Part shown: in pieces, positions 21,940 through 30,086 of the stretch
How positions within the stretch are numbered: position 1 is the first letter of the stretch
Layout: the number at the start of each line of letters is the position of its first letter
DNA from: Aeromonas sp. FDAARGOS 1405
GTDB lineage: Bacteria; Pseudomonadota; Gammaproteobacteria; Enterobacterales; Aeromonadaceae
NCBI RefSeq assembly: GCF_019048265.1
Contig: NZ_CP077311.1
Span: forward strand, 1,264,501 to 1,328,500
Reading direction: 5' to 3'
Length of the DNA stretch: 64,000 nt
The notes under the pieces: model-generated
The model's input: only the letters and a program-made list of their open reading frames with translations
Database searches by the model: none
Told to the model about the DNA's origin: nothing
Made by a program: the position numbers and the translations under genes

Positions 21940-22298
21940 TGCCTACCCAGCACACCTTCTCTCGGGAGTTACGTCTGTTAACTCCCGAACACTTCAAACG
22001 CGTTTTCGCCGAGCCTGTCCGGGCCGCCTCTCCGCAGATTACCCTTCTCGCTTCTCCCAATTCGCTCGAACACCCTCGTCTTGGTCTCGCTGTGCCCAAA
22101 AAAGCACTCAAGCGTGCCGTTTGGCGTAATCGTGTCAAACGGGTGGTTCGGGAAAGTTTCCGCCTCAAACAACATCAGCTGCCCGCTATCGACATCGTGG
22201 TGATCGCCAAGGCCGGTGTGAAAGAGATGGATAACGAGGAACTGTTCAAGTTACTGGAAAAGCTATGGCGCACCCTGTCACGCCGTTGCAATGGGTAG
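21939..22298 (+). CDS. rnpA: RnpA, RNase P protein component
   Basis: A 119-residue basic protein that assists the RNase P RNA in maturing tRNA 5' ends. The family signature [20 protein letters not shown] with the following KRVVRESFR is at about residues 47-75, and IDIVVIAK follows. It overlaps rpmH by one base and yidD by 34 bp. Confidence 0.97.
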   Translation: MPTQHTFSRELRLLTPEHFKRVFAEPVRAASPQITLLASPNSLEHPRLGLAVPKKALKRAVWRNRVKRVVRESFRLKQHQLPAIDIVVIAKAGVKEMDNEELFKLLEKLWRTLSRRCNG

Positions 22299-22513
22299 CT
22301 ATCAAACTGATACGCCTGTATCAGCTAATCATTAGCCCTCTGCTCGGGCCGCGCTGCCGTTTTACCCCAACTTGTTCCCAATTTGCGATAGAAGCCATCC
22401 GACTTCACGGTTTCATAAAAGGCGTTTGGTTAGCCAGCAAACGTCTATTAAAATGCCATCCCTTATCCGAGGGTGGTTATGACCCGGTTCCGCAACCAAA
22501 GCGAAGAAACTGA
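22265..22513 (+). CDS. yidD: YidD, membrane protein insertion efficiency factor
   Basis: An 82-residue protein with [20 protein letters not shown] and [13 protein letters not shown], followed by [15 protein letters not shown], the hallmark of the YidD/UPF0161 family. It is a peripheral membrane protein that assists YidC-dependent insertion. The start overlaps the end of rnpA by 34 bp, a conserved arrangement. yidC follows after 5 bp. Confidence 0.96.
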   Translation: MAHPVTPLQWVAIKLIRLYQLIISPLLGPRCRFTPTCSQFAIEAIRLHGFIKGVWLASKRLLKCHPLSEGGYDPVPQPKRRN

Positions 22514-22518
22514 AAACT

Positions 22519-24165
22519 ATGGAATCACAACGCAATCTACTCCTGATCGGTTTGCTGTTCGTGAGCTTTCTGCTCTGGCAACAGTGGGAGTCCGACAAGG
22601 CTCCGAAGCCGGCCCCGACTACCGTGGCCCAAACCGAACATTTCGTACCTGAAGCCGGTCAGACCGGTGATATTCCTCAGGTTTCCGAGCAAGCCAACGC
22701 AACTGCCGCACGCAAGCTGATCACCGTCTCCTCTGACGTGCTCAAGCTGACCCTGGACACCCAGGGTGGCGACATCGTGTCTGCCGAACTGCTGTCTCAC
22801 AAACTGGAAGAGGGCAAGGACCAACCGTTCGTGCTGCTGACCAGCAAGCCTGAGCACCTCTATATCGCCCAGAGCGGTCTGGTAGGTCGCAACGGTCCGG
22901 ACAGTCAGGCCGAAGGACGTCCTACCTATGAAGCCGCCCAGACCAGCTATCAGCTGGCCGATGGTCAGGATCAAGTCGTCGTTCCGATGACCTGGACCGA
23001 CAGCAAGGGCGTGGTCTTCACCAAGGAGTTCATCCTCAAGCGTGGCGACTATGCCGTTGGCGTTGATTACAAGATCGACAACAAATCTGCCGAGCCGGTT
23101 CAGGTGCAGTTCTATGGTCAGCTGAAGCAGACCGTAGCCACACCGAAGGATCAGGAAGGTCATGCCATGGTAGCCAGCGCTTACCGTGGTGGTGCCTTCT
23201 CCACTGAAGATACCCGCTACAAGAAGTACACCTTCGACGAGATGAAGGATGCCGACCTGAACAAGACCACCAAGGGTGGTTGGGTCGCCATGCTGCAACA
23301 CTACTTCGTTTCTGCCTGGGCTCCGAATGCCGACGATACCAACAGCTTCTACAGCCGCGTGATCCCGGGTAAAGGCCAGGCCATCATCGGTTACAAGGCG
23401 CCGATGGTTGACGTGGCTGCCGGTCAACAGGCCGAAGTGACCAGCAAACTGTGGGTTGGCCCCAAGCTGCAAGACCAGATGGCCAAGGTGGCTAACCATC
23501 TCGACCTGACCGTCGACTACGGCTGGCTGTGGTTCATCGCCCAACCGCTGCACTGGCTGCTGACCGTGTTCCACGGTTTCGTCCAGAACTGGGGTCTGGC
23601 CATCATCATGCTGACCCTGCTGGTGCGCGGCATCATGTTCCCGCTGACCAAGGCCCAGTACACCTCCATGGCCAAGATGCGCATGCTGCAACCCAAGATT
23701 GCGGCCCTGCGCGAGCGCTTCGGCGATGACCGCCAGAAGATGTCTCAGGGCATGATGGAGCTGTACAAGAAGGAGAAGGTCAACCCGCTGGGTGGCTGCC
23801 TGCCGATCCTGGTTCAGATGCCGATCTTCATCGCCCTTTACTGGGCACTGATGGAGTCCGTTGAACTGCGTCACGCGCCGTTTGCCCTGTGGATCACTGA
23901 CCTGTCAGTGAAGGACCCCTTCTTCGTGCTGCCAATCCTCATGGGTGCCTCCATGTGGTATCTGCAGAAGATGAGCCCGACCACCGTAACCGACCCGATG
24001 CAGCAGAAAGTGATGCAGTTCATGCCGATCATCTTCACTTTCATGTTCCTCTGGTTCCCGGCTGGCCTGACTCTCTACTGGCTGGTGAGCAACGTCATCT
24101 CCATCATCCAGCAGACCATCATCTATCGTCAGCTGGAGAAGAAAGGACTGCATTCACGCAGCTAA
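22519..24165 (+). CDS. yidC: YidC, membrane protein insertase
   Basis: A 548-residue inner-membrane insertase of the Oxa1/Alb3/YidC type. It has the N-terminal signal anchor NLLLIGLLFVSFLLWQQW, a large periplasmic beta domain (about residues 60-340) and the conserved C-terminal five-segment core with MLTLLVRGIMFPLTKAQY and NPLGGCLPILVQMPIFIALY. Its length matches E. coli YidC (548). It ends with a strong terminator before mnmE. Confidence 0.98.
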   Translation: MESQRNLLLIGLLFVSFLLWQQWESDKAPKPAPTTVAQTEHFVPEAGQTGDIPQVSEQANATAARKLITVSSDVLKLTLDTQGGDIVSAELLSHKLEEGKDQPFVLLTSKPEHLYIAQSGLVGRNGPDSQAEGRPTYEAAQTSYQLADGQDQVVVPMTWTDSKGVVFTKEFILKRGDYAVGVDYKIDNKSAEPVQVQFYGQLKQTVATPKDQEGHAMVASAYRGGAFSTEDTRYKKYTFDEMKDADLNKTTKGGWVAMLQHYFVSAWAPNADDTNSFYSRVIPGKGQAIIGYKAPMVDVAAGQQAEVTSKLWVGPKLQDQMAKVANHLDLTVDYGWLWFIAQPLHWLLTVFHGFVQNWGLAIIMLTLLVRGIMFPLTKAQYTSMAKMRMLQPKIAALRERFGDDRQKMSQGMMELYKKEKVNPLGGCLPILVQMPIFIALYWALMESVELRHAPFALWITDLSVKDPFFVLPILMGASMWYLQKMSPTTVTDPMQQKVMQFMPIIFTFMFLWFPAGLTLYWLVSNVISIIQQTIIYRQLEKKGLHSRS

Positions 24166-24185
24166 TCTTCCCGTGATGACAAAAG

Positions 24186-24211
24186 AGGCGGCCTTCGGGC
24201 CGCCTTTTTTA
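24186..24211 (+). terminator. Terminator of the rpmH-yidC genes
   Basis: AGGCGGCC and GGCCGCCT form an 8-bp stem around a TTCG tetraloop, followed by T residues, 20 bp after the yidC stop. Confidence 0.9.
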
Positions 24212-24263
24212 TTACAATGTCTCCACTACGTTTTCCTATCAGCGAACAAACGAGCCAAGCAAG

Positions 24264-25625
24264 ATGACAACAGATACGATCGTGGCCCAGGCCACCGCGC
24301 CAGGCCGTGGTGGCGTCGGCATAGTCCGGGTCTCCGGCCCCGCCGCCGAACAGGTCGCCGGGATAGTGCTCGGCAAGCTCCCGCGGGTGCGCTACGCCGA
24401 ATATCTGCCGTTCAAGGATGAGCAAGGCCAGGTACTGGATCAGGGCATAGCCCTGCTGTTCAAAGCCCCCAACAGCTTCACCGGCGAGGATGTGCTGGAG
24501 CTGCAGGGCCACGGCGGCCCCGTCATCATGGACATGCTGATCCGCCGCATTCTGAAAATCGATGGCATCCGCCCTGCCCGCCCCGGCGAGTTCAGCGAGC
24601 GCGCCTTCATCAACGACAAGCTGGATCTGGCCCAGGCCGAAGCCATCGCTGACCTTATTGAAGCCTCCAGCGAACAGGCCGCCCGCAGCGCAATGCACTC
24701 CCTGCAGGGGCAGTTCTCCAGCAAAATCCAGCAGCTTGTGGAGAGCCTGATCCGGCTGCGCATCTATGTGGAAGCGGCCATCGACTTCCCGGACGAGGAG
24801 ATCGACTTCCTCTCCGACGGCAAGGTGGCGGGCGACCTTTACACCATCATGTCCGAGCTGGACGACGTGTGCGGGGAAGCCAAACAGGGCGCCCTGCTGC
24901 GGGAAGGGATGAAGGTGGTGATCGCCGGTCGTCCCAACGCTGGCAAATCGAGCCTGCTCAACGCCCTGGCGGGGCGCGAGTCGGCCATCGTCACCGAGAT
25001 CGCTGGCACCACCCGCGATGTGCTGCGCGAGCACATCCATCTCGATGGCATGCCGCTACACATCATCGATACCGCCGGTCTGCGCGACACTCAGGACAAG
25101 GTGGAGCAGATCGGTATCGAACGAGCCTGGGCCGAGATCGAACAGGCCGATCGGGTGCTGTTTATGGTGGATGGCACCACCACAGATGCGGTCGACCCGC
25201 GCGAGATCTGGCCGGAATTTGTTGATCGGTTGCCAAAAAACATCGGCCTCACCGTCATTCGCAACAAGGCCGACCTGACCGGCGAGGATCTGGCACCGAG
25301 TCAGGAGCAGGGCCACGCCGTCTACCGCATCTCCGCCAAGACCGAGCTGGGGCTGCCTGCCCTGCGCGAGCACCTGAAAGCCTGCATGGGCTTCCAGGGC
25401 AACACCGAAGGGGGCTTTATGGCCCGCCGCCGCCATCTGGATGCGCTGGAACGTGCCGCCGAGCGCCTGCTGGTGGCCAAAGAGCAACTGGAAGTGTTCG
25501 TGGCTGGCGAGCTGGTGGCCGAAGAGTTGCGCCTGGCGCAGGAGTCCCTCTCCGAGATCACCGGCGAATTCAGCTCCGACGATCTGCTGGGCCGCATCTT
25601 CTCCAGCTTCTGCATCGGCAAGTAA
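24264..25625 (+). CDS. mnmE: MnmE, tRNA modification GTPase (island insertion target)
   Basis: A 453-residue GTPase that with MnmG forms the 5-carboxymethylaminomethyl group on wobble uridine of tRNAs. It has the N-terminal tetrahydrofolate-binding domain ([20 protein letters not shown]), a G domain with [23 protein letters not shown] and DTAGLRD, and the C-terminal FCIGK with the catalytic cysteine. The last 18 bp encode FCIGK and the stop and form the left copy of a direct repeat (25608-25625), so a genomic island is integrated here without damaging the protein. Confidence 0.98.
   Translation: MTTDTIVAQATAPGRGGVGIVRVSGPAAEQVAGIVLGKLPRVRYAEYLPFKDEQGQVLDQGIALLFKAPNSFTGEDVLELQGHGGPVIMDMLIRRILKIDGIRPARPGEFSERAFINDKLDLAQAEAIADLIEASSEQAARSAMHSLQGQFSSKIQQLVESLIRLRIYVEAAIDFPDEEIDFLSDGKVAGDLYTIMSELDDVCGEAKQGALLREGMKVVIAGRPNAGKSSLLNALAGRESAIVTEIAGTTRDVLREHIHLDGMPLHIIDTAGLRDTQDKVEQIGIERAWAEIEQADRVLFMVDGTTTDAVDPREIWPEFVDRLPKNIGLTVIRNKADLTGEDLAPSQEQGHAVYRISAKTELGLPALREHLKACMGFQGNTEGGFMARRRHLDALERAAERLLVAKEQLEVFVAGELVAEELRLAQESLSEITGEFSSDDLLGRIFSSFCIGK
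25608..25625 (+). repeat. attL: left 18-bp direct repeat of the mnmE island
   Basis: TTCTGCATCGGCAAGTAA is the 3' end of mnmE and recurs exactly at 37883-37900. The same terminal mnmE/trmE/thdF sequence is the known integration site of SGI1 and related islands. Confidence 0.95.
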
Positions 25626-25744
25626 TGTGGTGAAAAATCAGCAATAAAAAGCAGCCAGTGAGAACATAAGGCATTGTAAATATTGGACTTTGTTTTTTAC
25701 TGGCTATTCTTGCCTGATCTTGTTTCGTGAGAATTTACCCCGAG

Positions 25745-25773
25745 AGTACCCCAAAGTAACCTCTTGGGGTACT
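25745..25773. repeat. Inverted repeat before the integrase
   Basis: AGTACCCCAA (25745-25754) and TTGGGGTACT (25764-25773) are perfect 10-bp arms around 9 bases, immediately before the integrase ribosome binding site. This could be an operator for autoregulation or an arm-type recombinase site. Confidence 0.6.
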
Positions 25774-25787
25774 TTTGGGGGACACTT

Positions 25788-26927
25788 ATGAAGATCAGCA
25801 TCGAATACCGCGCACCGGACGCCGAAGGCAAGCGCGCTCTGCGCTTAACCTACTACGCCGGCTCCTACCTTGACCAAACCACGGGCATCCGCAAGCACAA
25901 ACGCAGCAGAGAGACCCTGGATCTCTTCCTGTACGACAAGCCGCGTACCCCAGCACAGCGGCTCCACAACAAAGAAACCCAGCGAGCAGCCGAAGCCATC
26001 CGCGCCAAGCGACTCTTCGAGTACGAGACTGGTAAACACCATCTGGATTTCTCGAACGCCTACAAGGCCAGCTTCTTCGAGTACTTCCAAGATGTTACAG
26101 ACCAAAAAGCGGCAGGTAGCAAGAGCAACCACTCCATCTGGATATCAGCCCTCAAGCATTTACGCCAGTACCATAAGCTGCCGGAACTGACTTTCGAGGA
26201 AGTAGATCAGCTGTTCCTGGAGGGGTTTCGGCATTACCTGATGCACAAGGCCCGCACCAAAAGCGGCACACCACTGAGCCGCAACACCCAAAGTGCCTAT
26301 TTCAACAAGTTAAGGGCGGCCCTGAACCAGGCTGAGCAGGAACGGCTGCTACCGGATAATCCGGTACGACGTGTCAAAGCTATCCAGGGGGAGAAGAACA
26401 AACGGGTTTACCTGACCGAAGACGAGGTACGAGCCTTGGCCCAGGCCGAGTGCCGGTACGACGTTCTTAAGCGCGCCTTTCTGTTCTCTTGTTGCACTGG
26501 CTTGCGCTGGTCCGACATTCACAAGCTGACCTGGGCCGAGCTGGAGCCCTTCTATGGCCATTACCGTATCGTCTTCACCCAGAAAAAGACCAGCGGCCTG
26601 CAATACCTGGATTTGAATGACATGGCGATGCAGCTGATGGGGCGCCCAGGCAAGGCAACAGAGCGGATCTTCAAGGGCCTCAAGTACTCGGCTTGGCACA
26701 ACATGGAGCTCACCCGGTGGGCGTTGCAGGCGGGTATAACCAAGAAGGTCACCTTCCACAGCGCGCGTCATACCTTCGCCGTCATCCAGCTTAACCGCGG
26801 CGTTGATATCTATGCCCTCTCCCGCTTGCTGGGGCACAGTGAGCTGAGAACCACCGAAATCTACGCCGACATTCTTGAATCGCGGCGCCGAGATGCCATG
26901 CTCGATTTCCCCAATGTCTTGGGGTGA
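25788..26927 (+). CDS. int: Tyrosine recombinase / integrase of the island
   Basis: A 379-residue site-specific recombinase. An N-terminal arm-binding and SAM-like region precedes the catalytic domain, where the conserved tetrad is visible as Arg in CTGLRWSDIHKL, HxxR in HSARHTFAV, His in LLGHSELRTTEIY and the nucleophile Tyr in that last motif. I chose the ATG at 25788 with GGGGGA just upstream rather than an in-frame TTG at 25764. It lies 162 bp inside attL, the usual position for mnmE-site island integrases, and should catalyse insertion and excision between the 18-bp repeats. Confidence 0.95.
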   Translation: MKISIEYRAPDAEGKRALRLTYYAGSYLDQTTGIRKHKRSRETLDLFLYDKPRTPAQRLHNKETQRAAEAIRAKRLFEYETGKHHLDFSNAYKASFFEYFQDVTDQKAAGSKSNHSIWISALKHLRQYHKLPELTFEEVDQLFLEGFRHYLMHKARTKSGTPLSRNTQSAYFNKLRAALNQAEQERLLPDNPVRRVKAIQGEKNKRVYLTEDEVRALAQAECRYDVLKRAFLFSCCTGLRWSDIHKLTWAELEPFYGHYRIVFTQKKTSGLQYLDLNDMAMQLMGRPGKATERIFKGLKYSAWHNMELTRWALQAGITKKVTFHSARHTFAVIQLNRGVDIYALSRLLGHSELRTTEIYADILESRRRDAMLDFPNVLG

Positions 26928-26971
26928 TAGAAGCACCCTCGACGAGATCATAGCCAGGAAGAGCCAACAAA

Positions 26972-26999
26972 TAGGCCAGCGCAACCATGCGCTGGCCTA
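26972..26999. terminator. Perfect hairpin after int (terminator or origin structure)
   Basis: TAGGCCAGCGCA and TGCGCTGGCCTA are perfect 12-bp arms around ACCA. It is followed by the AT-rich palindrome ATTATC-TTA-GATAAT (27002-27016). It may end int transcription, or be part of the replication origin that includes the iterons at 27077. Confidence 0.65.
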
Positions 27000-27000
27000 G

Positions 27001-27140
27001 ATTATCTTAGATAATATAGATCGGATTTCAGGATCGCCCTGCAGCCCAAGCGGTAACTGGGTTTCACTGAATTGGCTTGTGACCGTTATCGTGAACTTTG
27101 TGACCACTTTCGTGATAGTTTGTGACCGTTATCGTGATAG
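27001..27140. other. oriV: Candidate island replication origin (AT-rich segment plus three iterons)
   Basis: Three direct repeats beginning TTGTGACC and continuing as GTTATCGTGA or ACTTTCGTGA start at 27077, 27098 and 27120, that is with a period of 21-22 bp. An AT-rich palindromic segment (27001-27023) and a strong hairpin lie beside them. IncQ oriV has the same ingredients: tandem iterons bound by RepC plus an AT-rich region. The last iteron overlaps the 3' end of repC. Confidence 0.7.
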
Positions 27141-27968
27141 TGCAGGCCGGCCGATGGTAAACCGCCCCTTGGCATGTTCACTGATTGACCAACCCAGTTC
27201 AGCCAGTTCATACAGCGCCTTGCGAACTCGCGATTGCCGCTTTCGGTTGGTGGCCGCGCTGGACTTATCAGGAAAAGCGTAAGAGACCAGTTTATCTAAA
27301 CCTACTGGCTTGCTGCGGCCACAATCAATCCAGGCACAAAGCCGCTGATGCAATATCCGGGCAGTGCTACTACGCAGTTGCCGTACCTCAGCCAGATCGA
27401 TATAGGTATATCGGCCATTACCCAATATGGCATTGGTCAGCAATGGATTAAGCGCCACAAAGAGCCTATCGGTCAGGGGATCGCTGGCATAGTTCGCCAG
27501 CAGACGAAAACCACTACGCAAGCCTGCTACCTGTGCTATTACCGACACCTTCCACAACCGCTCGACAGTGCGACGCACCGTATTGGTGTCACGAGGGTTT
27601 GCGTAACCAATCTCCTTGGCCAGTTTGCGCAAGCTGCTTTTGACTACCAAGACATCCTGCTGGTTGGCAATCCCACGCAGCTGAAGTAGGTCTCGTAATA
27701 TCTCTCCGGTTTCACCACTCGCAATAGGCCCAATCTTGCCACTTTCTGATTCAAGCCCAGCTAGGGCAACCAACCCTTGAAGTACGCGCAAATCGTCAGC
27801 CCCCAAGGGTTCTGGCCCAGAAAACTCAATCTGATTACCGTTATCCAAACGGTAAATCACCTCCAGCTTGTCACGGCGGCGTTGGCCATTCGAGATCGCC
27901 CTAAACAACCCGGGAGCAAGGCAGTGCATATGGTCGTGCCGGGCATGAGTCAATTCAAAGCAAGGCAC
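27129..27968 (-). CDS. repC: RepC-like IncQ replication initiator
   Basis: This protein of about 279 residues resembles RepC of RSF1010 over its whole length: HARHDHMHCLAPGLFRAI, EFSGPEPLGADDLRVLQGLV, ERLWKVSVIAQ and ILHQRLCAWID are recognisable. RepC binds iterons to open the origin. I placed the start at GTG 27968, preceded by GGGGGC and overlapping the repA stop by 14 bp; a longer frame reaches 28064 but would overlap repA deeply. The gene ends next to the iterons at 27077-27140. Confidence 0.88.
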   Translation of the reverse strand: MPCFELTHARHDHMHCLAPGLFRAISNGQRRRDKLEVIYRLDNGNQIEFSGPEPLGADDLRVLQGLVALAGLESESGKIGPIASGETGEILRDLLQLRGIANQQDVLVVKSSLRKLAKEIGYANPRDTNTVRRTVERLWKVSVIAQVAGLRSGFRLLANYASDPLTDRLFVALNPLLTNAILGNGRYTYIDLAEVRQLRSSTARILHQRLCAWIDCGRSKPVGLDKLVSYAFPDKSSAATNRKRQSRVRKALYELAELGWSISEHAKGRFTIGRPALSR

Positions 27969-28806
27969 GTTTGCCCCCAGCCCAGTGTATTTCGTCAAAA
28001 CCAGCGGGGTACAGCACGCCACCTTCCTTCCGCTCCAGCCAGCGCTCCGGTAGTGGCGGCCCATAATTGCTTTTGCTTACCCCAAACCGCACGTAAAGCT
28101 GGCTCTTCTCTACCGATACGCCCAGCTTCTGCGCCTCTTTCTTGGTCATAGTGGCGAGATAGGCCTGCCAGCGAACGTTGTCAACCAGTACCGACGAACC
28201 ACGGCTTGCCTGCTGCAGATCGCCAGCTTCTTGGAATGCCGCAGATTTACTGGTGTGGTGTACAAACAACACAGCGCATCCCTTCAGCATGGCCAGCCGT
28301 TCCAGCTGACCCAGCACCAGTGTCATAGCACAGGCTGCATTCTCATCAGCATCGTGAAAGCGTCTCAGTGTATCGATAACCACCAACCTGACCCCCTCAG
28401 CCCAAATGGCAATCGCTTCCCACCAATGGCTATCCAGCACATTCGGGCTGGCACCCTGAAGCGATATCAAACGAAGGTATCGTTCAACGTTGGCACGAAG
28501 TTCAGCATCAAGACCTCTGCCCAAGGCAAACAAGCGCTGGTGCAGTACAGGCCAAGGGTCCTCGGCAGGCAGGTAGAGCACAGCTCCCCTGCCCAGATTG
28601 CCAAGCCCAATCCAATCCGGCCCACCGGATATCTGCATTGCCAGTTGCAATGCCAACATCGATTTGCCCACCCCTCCCGGTGACACCAAAGCACCAACGC
28701 AGCCAACAGGCAGCCCCGGGAGGACAAAATCGAGGGGTTTTGGAGGCTCAACAAAAGCCGACCGGAGATCCTGGGGGCAGAGAGATGTAATCAGATCCTG
28801 TGTCAT
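27955..28806 (-). CDS. repA: RepA-like IncQ replicative helicase
   Basis: A protein of about 283 residues matching the hexameric RepA helicase of RSF1010. The ATP site is ALVSPGGVGKSMLALQLAMQ, followed by LYLPAEDPW, VIDTLRRFHDADENA and QQASRGSSVLVDNVRWQ, all near-identical blocks in IncQ RepA. I preferred the ATG at 28806, with GAGGTGG just upstream and 7 bp after the stop of the preceding gene, over a start at 28845 inside that gene. With repC it makes up the helicase and initiator parts of an IncQ replicon; the primase part (RepB/MobA) is not seen. Confidence 0.9.
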   Translation of the reverse strand: MTQDLITSLCPQDLRSAFVEPPKPLDFVLPGLPVGCVGALVSPGGVGKSMLALQLAMQISGGPDWIGLGNLGRGAVLYLPAEDPWPVLHQRLFALGRGLDAELRANVERYLRLISLQGASPNVLDSHWWEAIAIWAEGVRLVVIDTLRRFHDADENAACAMTLVLGQLERLAMLKGCAVLFVHHTSKSAAFQEAGDLQQASRGSSVLVDNVRWQAYLATMTKKEAQKLGVSVEKSQLYVRFGVSKSNYGPPLPERWLERKEGGVLYPAGFDEIHWAGGKRALL

Positions 28807-28813
28807 ACCCACC

Positions 28814-29149
28814 TCACAACCGCCCATGGCTAGCTTGCCGCACACGCTTGGTTACATGCTCAGTGAGTTCGGCGTCCGGTGAAATGCGGTGGGAGAGCAG
28901 CCAATCCAGCAGCTCAACGCGCTTGAAGTAGATCTTTTTGCCTTGTGGCTTGTAATGCGGCAGACGCTTTTCACTGGTCAGCCGGTACACATAGCAGATA
29001 GAAACCCCCAGCAACTCAGCGCACTCCTCGGCAGAAAGCACCTCTTTTTGCGCCTGTCCTTGCTGGATTACCAACTGCTTAAGCTCATAAAGCTCTTTCA
29101 GGATTGCCCCATTCGGATCACTGAAAACTGACGAATTTTGTTCGCGCAT
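28814..29149 (-). CDS. Helix-turn-helix protein, candidate excisionase/regulator
   Basis: A 111-residue protein. The N-terminal part (about residues 15-40) is predicted helical, then LSAEECAELLGVSICYVYRL is a typical winged-helix motif of the excisionase/AlpA family and PHYKPQGKKIYFKRVELLDW completes the fold. AGGAG precedes the ATG. It heads the operon xis-repA-repC, so it may control replication, excision or both. Exact function is inferred from the fold. Confidence 0.75.
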   Translation of the reverse strand: MREQNSSVFSDPNGAILKELYELKQLVIQQGQAQKEVLSAEECAELLGVSICYVYRLTSEKRLPHYKPQGKKIYFKRVELLDWLLSHRISPDAELTEHVTKRVRQASHGRL

Positions 29150-29216
29150 GCAGATTGTCTCCTAGTTACAAACATCAGCATGCAAGAGCGTACCGGGGAC
29201 CTAACGAAATCCAGAC

Positions 29217-29249
29217 CGCTGTAAGTGCCCGTTTTGGGCACTTACAGCG
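29217..29249. repeat. Perfect 14-bp hairpin between qatD and the rep operon
   Basis: CGCTGTAAGTGCCC (29217-29230) pairs perfectly with GGGCACTTACAGCG (29236-29249) around GTTTT. There is no T-run on the side that would terminate qatD, and only CTTTT on the other. It could be a weak terminator or a single-strand initiation or protein-binding site. Confidence 0.6.
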
Positions 29250-29357
29250 CTTTTGAGAAAAACTTTACATGTGGAGGTTTAAAAATGTAGATATGAGAAG
29301 TAATTTTATGAAACTGATTTTATTATCTACATCAGATAGATATTGAATCAACACACT

Positions 29358-30086
29358 CTATCTGGATTCACATAAAACCCTAAAATTATTGAAAAGTTGC
29401 TCTTGGGTATCGGACAGACTCATACCCCACAGCGATGCTAGTTGCCTCTCTGCAATCTCGCTATCCCATGGCATTAGTGTATTATTTTGAAACTTTCCAA
29501 ACGGACCATCCGTCTCGGTTAGAATTCGTGATTTTGGCATTTTTAAAGCTAGAGCTTTACCCTTTGATGTCTGTAACATGGCTGGGCCAACAGAGAACCA
29601 ACAACCTATTTCAATTGCGTCTTGAAGCTGCTTTGGAGTACCAGTAAACCAATGCAGTATTGGTGTACCTTCACTAGCCTTGAGTTCATCAATTACAGTA
29701 GCTGCACACCCTCGGCTATGGATAGTCATTATTCTACCTCCAGCACGACTCACACTACGCAATATATGCCTTAATACCTTAAGTTGAACTTCCCAGTGTT
29801 CTTTGAAGCCACTTCCACCATCAAGACCTATTTCACCCACGTACTGTGTTTCAGGGAGTAACGCATCGAATAAATCCAACTCTTGGAATCTTTGATGCGC
29901 AATTTGTGGATGAAGTCCTAATGCCGTTCGTATCCTCTTCCCCCCCTGAGCAAGCCTACAAGTTCCCTCCCAAGCCTTAGGCGTTGTTGTCACAGACAAT
30001 ACGTAGGCTCCTCGCCTTTTGCATTCCTCGGCCACCTTGAATGGCTCGGGGTACAAATCGAGGTGACAATGCATATCTATACTCAC
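29358..30086 (-). CDS. qatD: QatD, TatD-family metal-dependent nuclease of the Qat system
   Basis: A 242-residue TIM-barrel hydrolase of the TatD family. Metal ligands are visible in DMHCHLDLYPEP, in YVGEIGLDGG, in TIHSRGC and in ILTETDGPFG. It is the fourth gene of the Qat anti-phage system. The start is a GTG (30084-30086) overlapping the qatC stop as GTGA, so the genes are probably translationally coupled. It is shorter than housekeeping TatD (about 260 residues), as is usual for QatD. Function in defence is established for the system, not tested for this copy. Confidence 0.92.
   Translation of the reverse strand: MSIDMHCHLDLYPEPFKVAEECKRRGAYVLSVTTTPKAWEGTCRLAQGGKRIRTALGLHPQIAHQRFQELDLFDALLPETQYVGEIGLDGGSGFKEHWEVQLKVLRHILRSVSRAGGRIMTIHSRGCAATVIDELKASEGTPILHWFTGTPKQLQDAIEIGCWFSVGPAMLQTSKGKALALKMPKSRILTETDGPFGKFQNNTLMPWDSEIAERQLASLWGMSLSDTQEQLFNNFRVLCESR

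Noticed and set aside
27969..28064. Longer N terminus for repC
   Set aside because: It would overlap repA by 110 bp, and the similarity to RSF1010 RepC starts close to the GTG at 27968.
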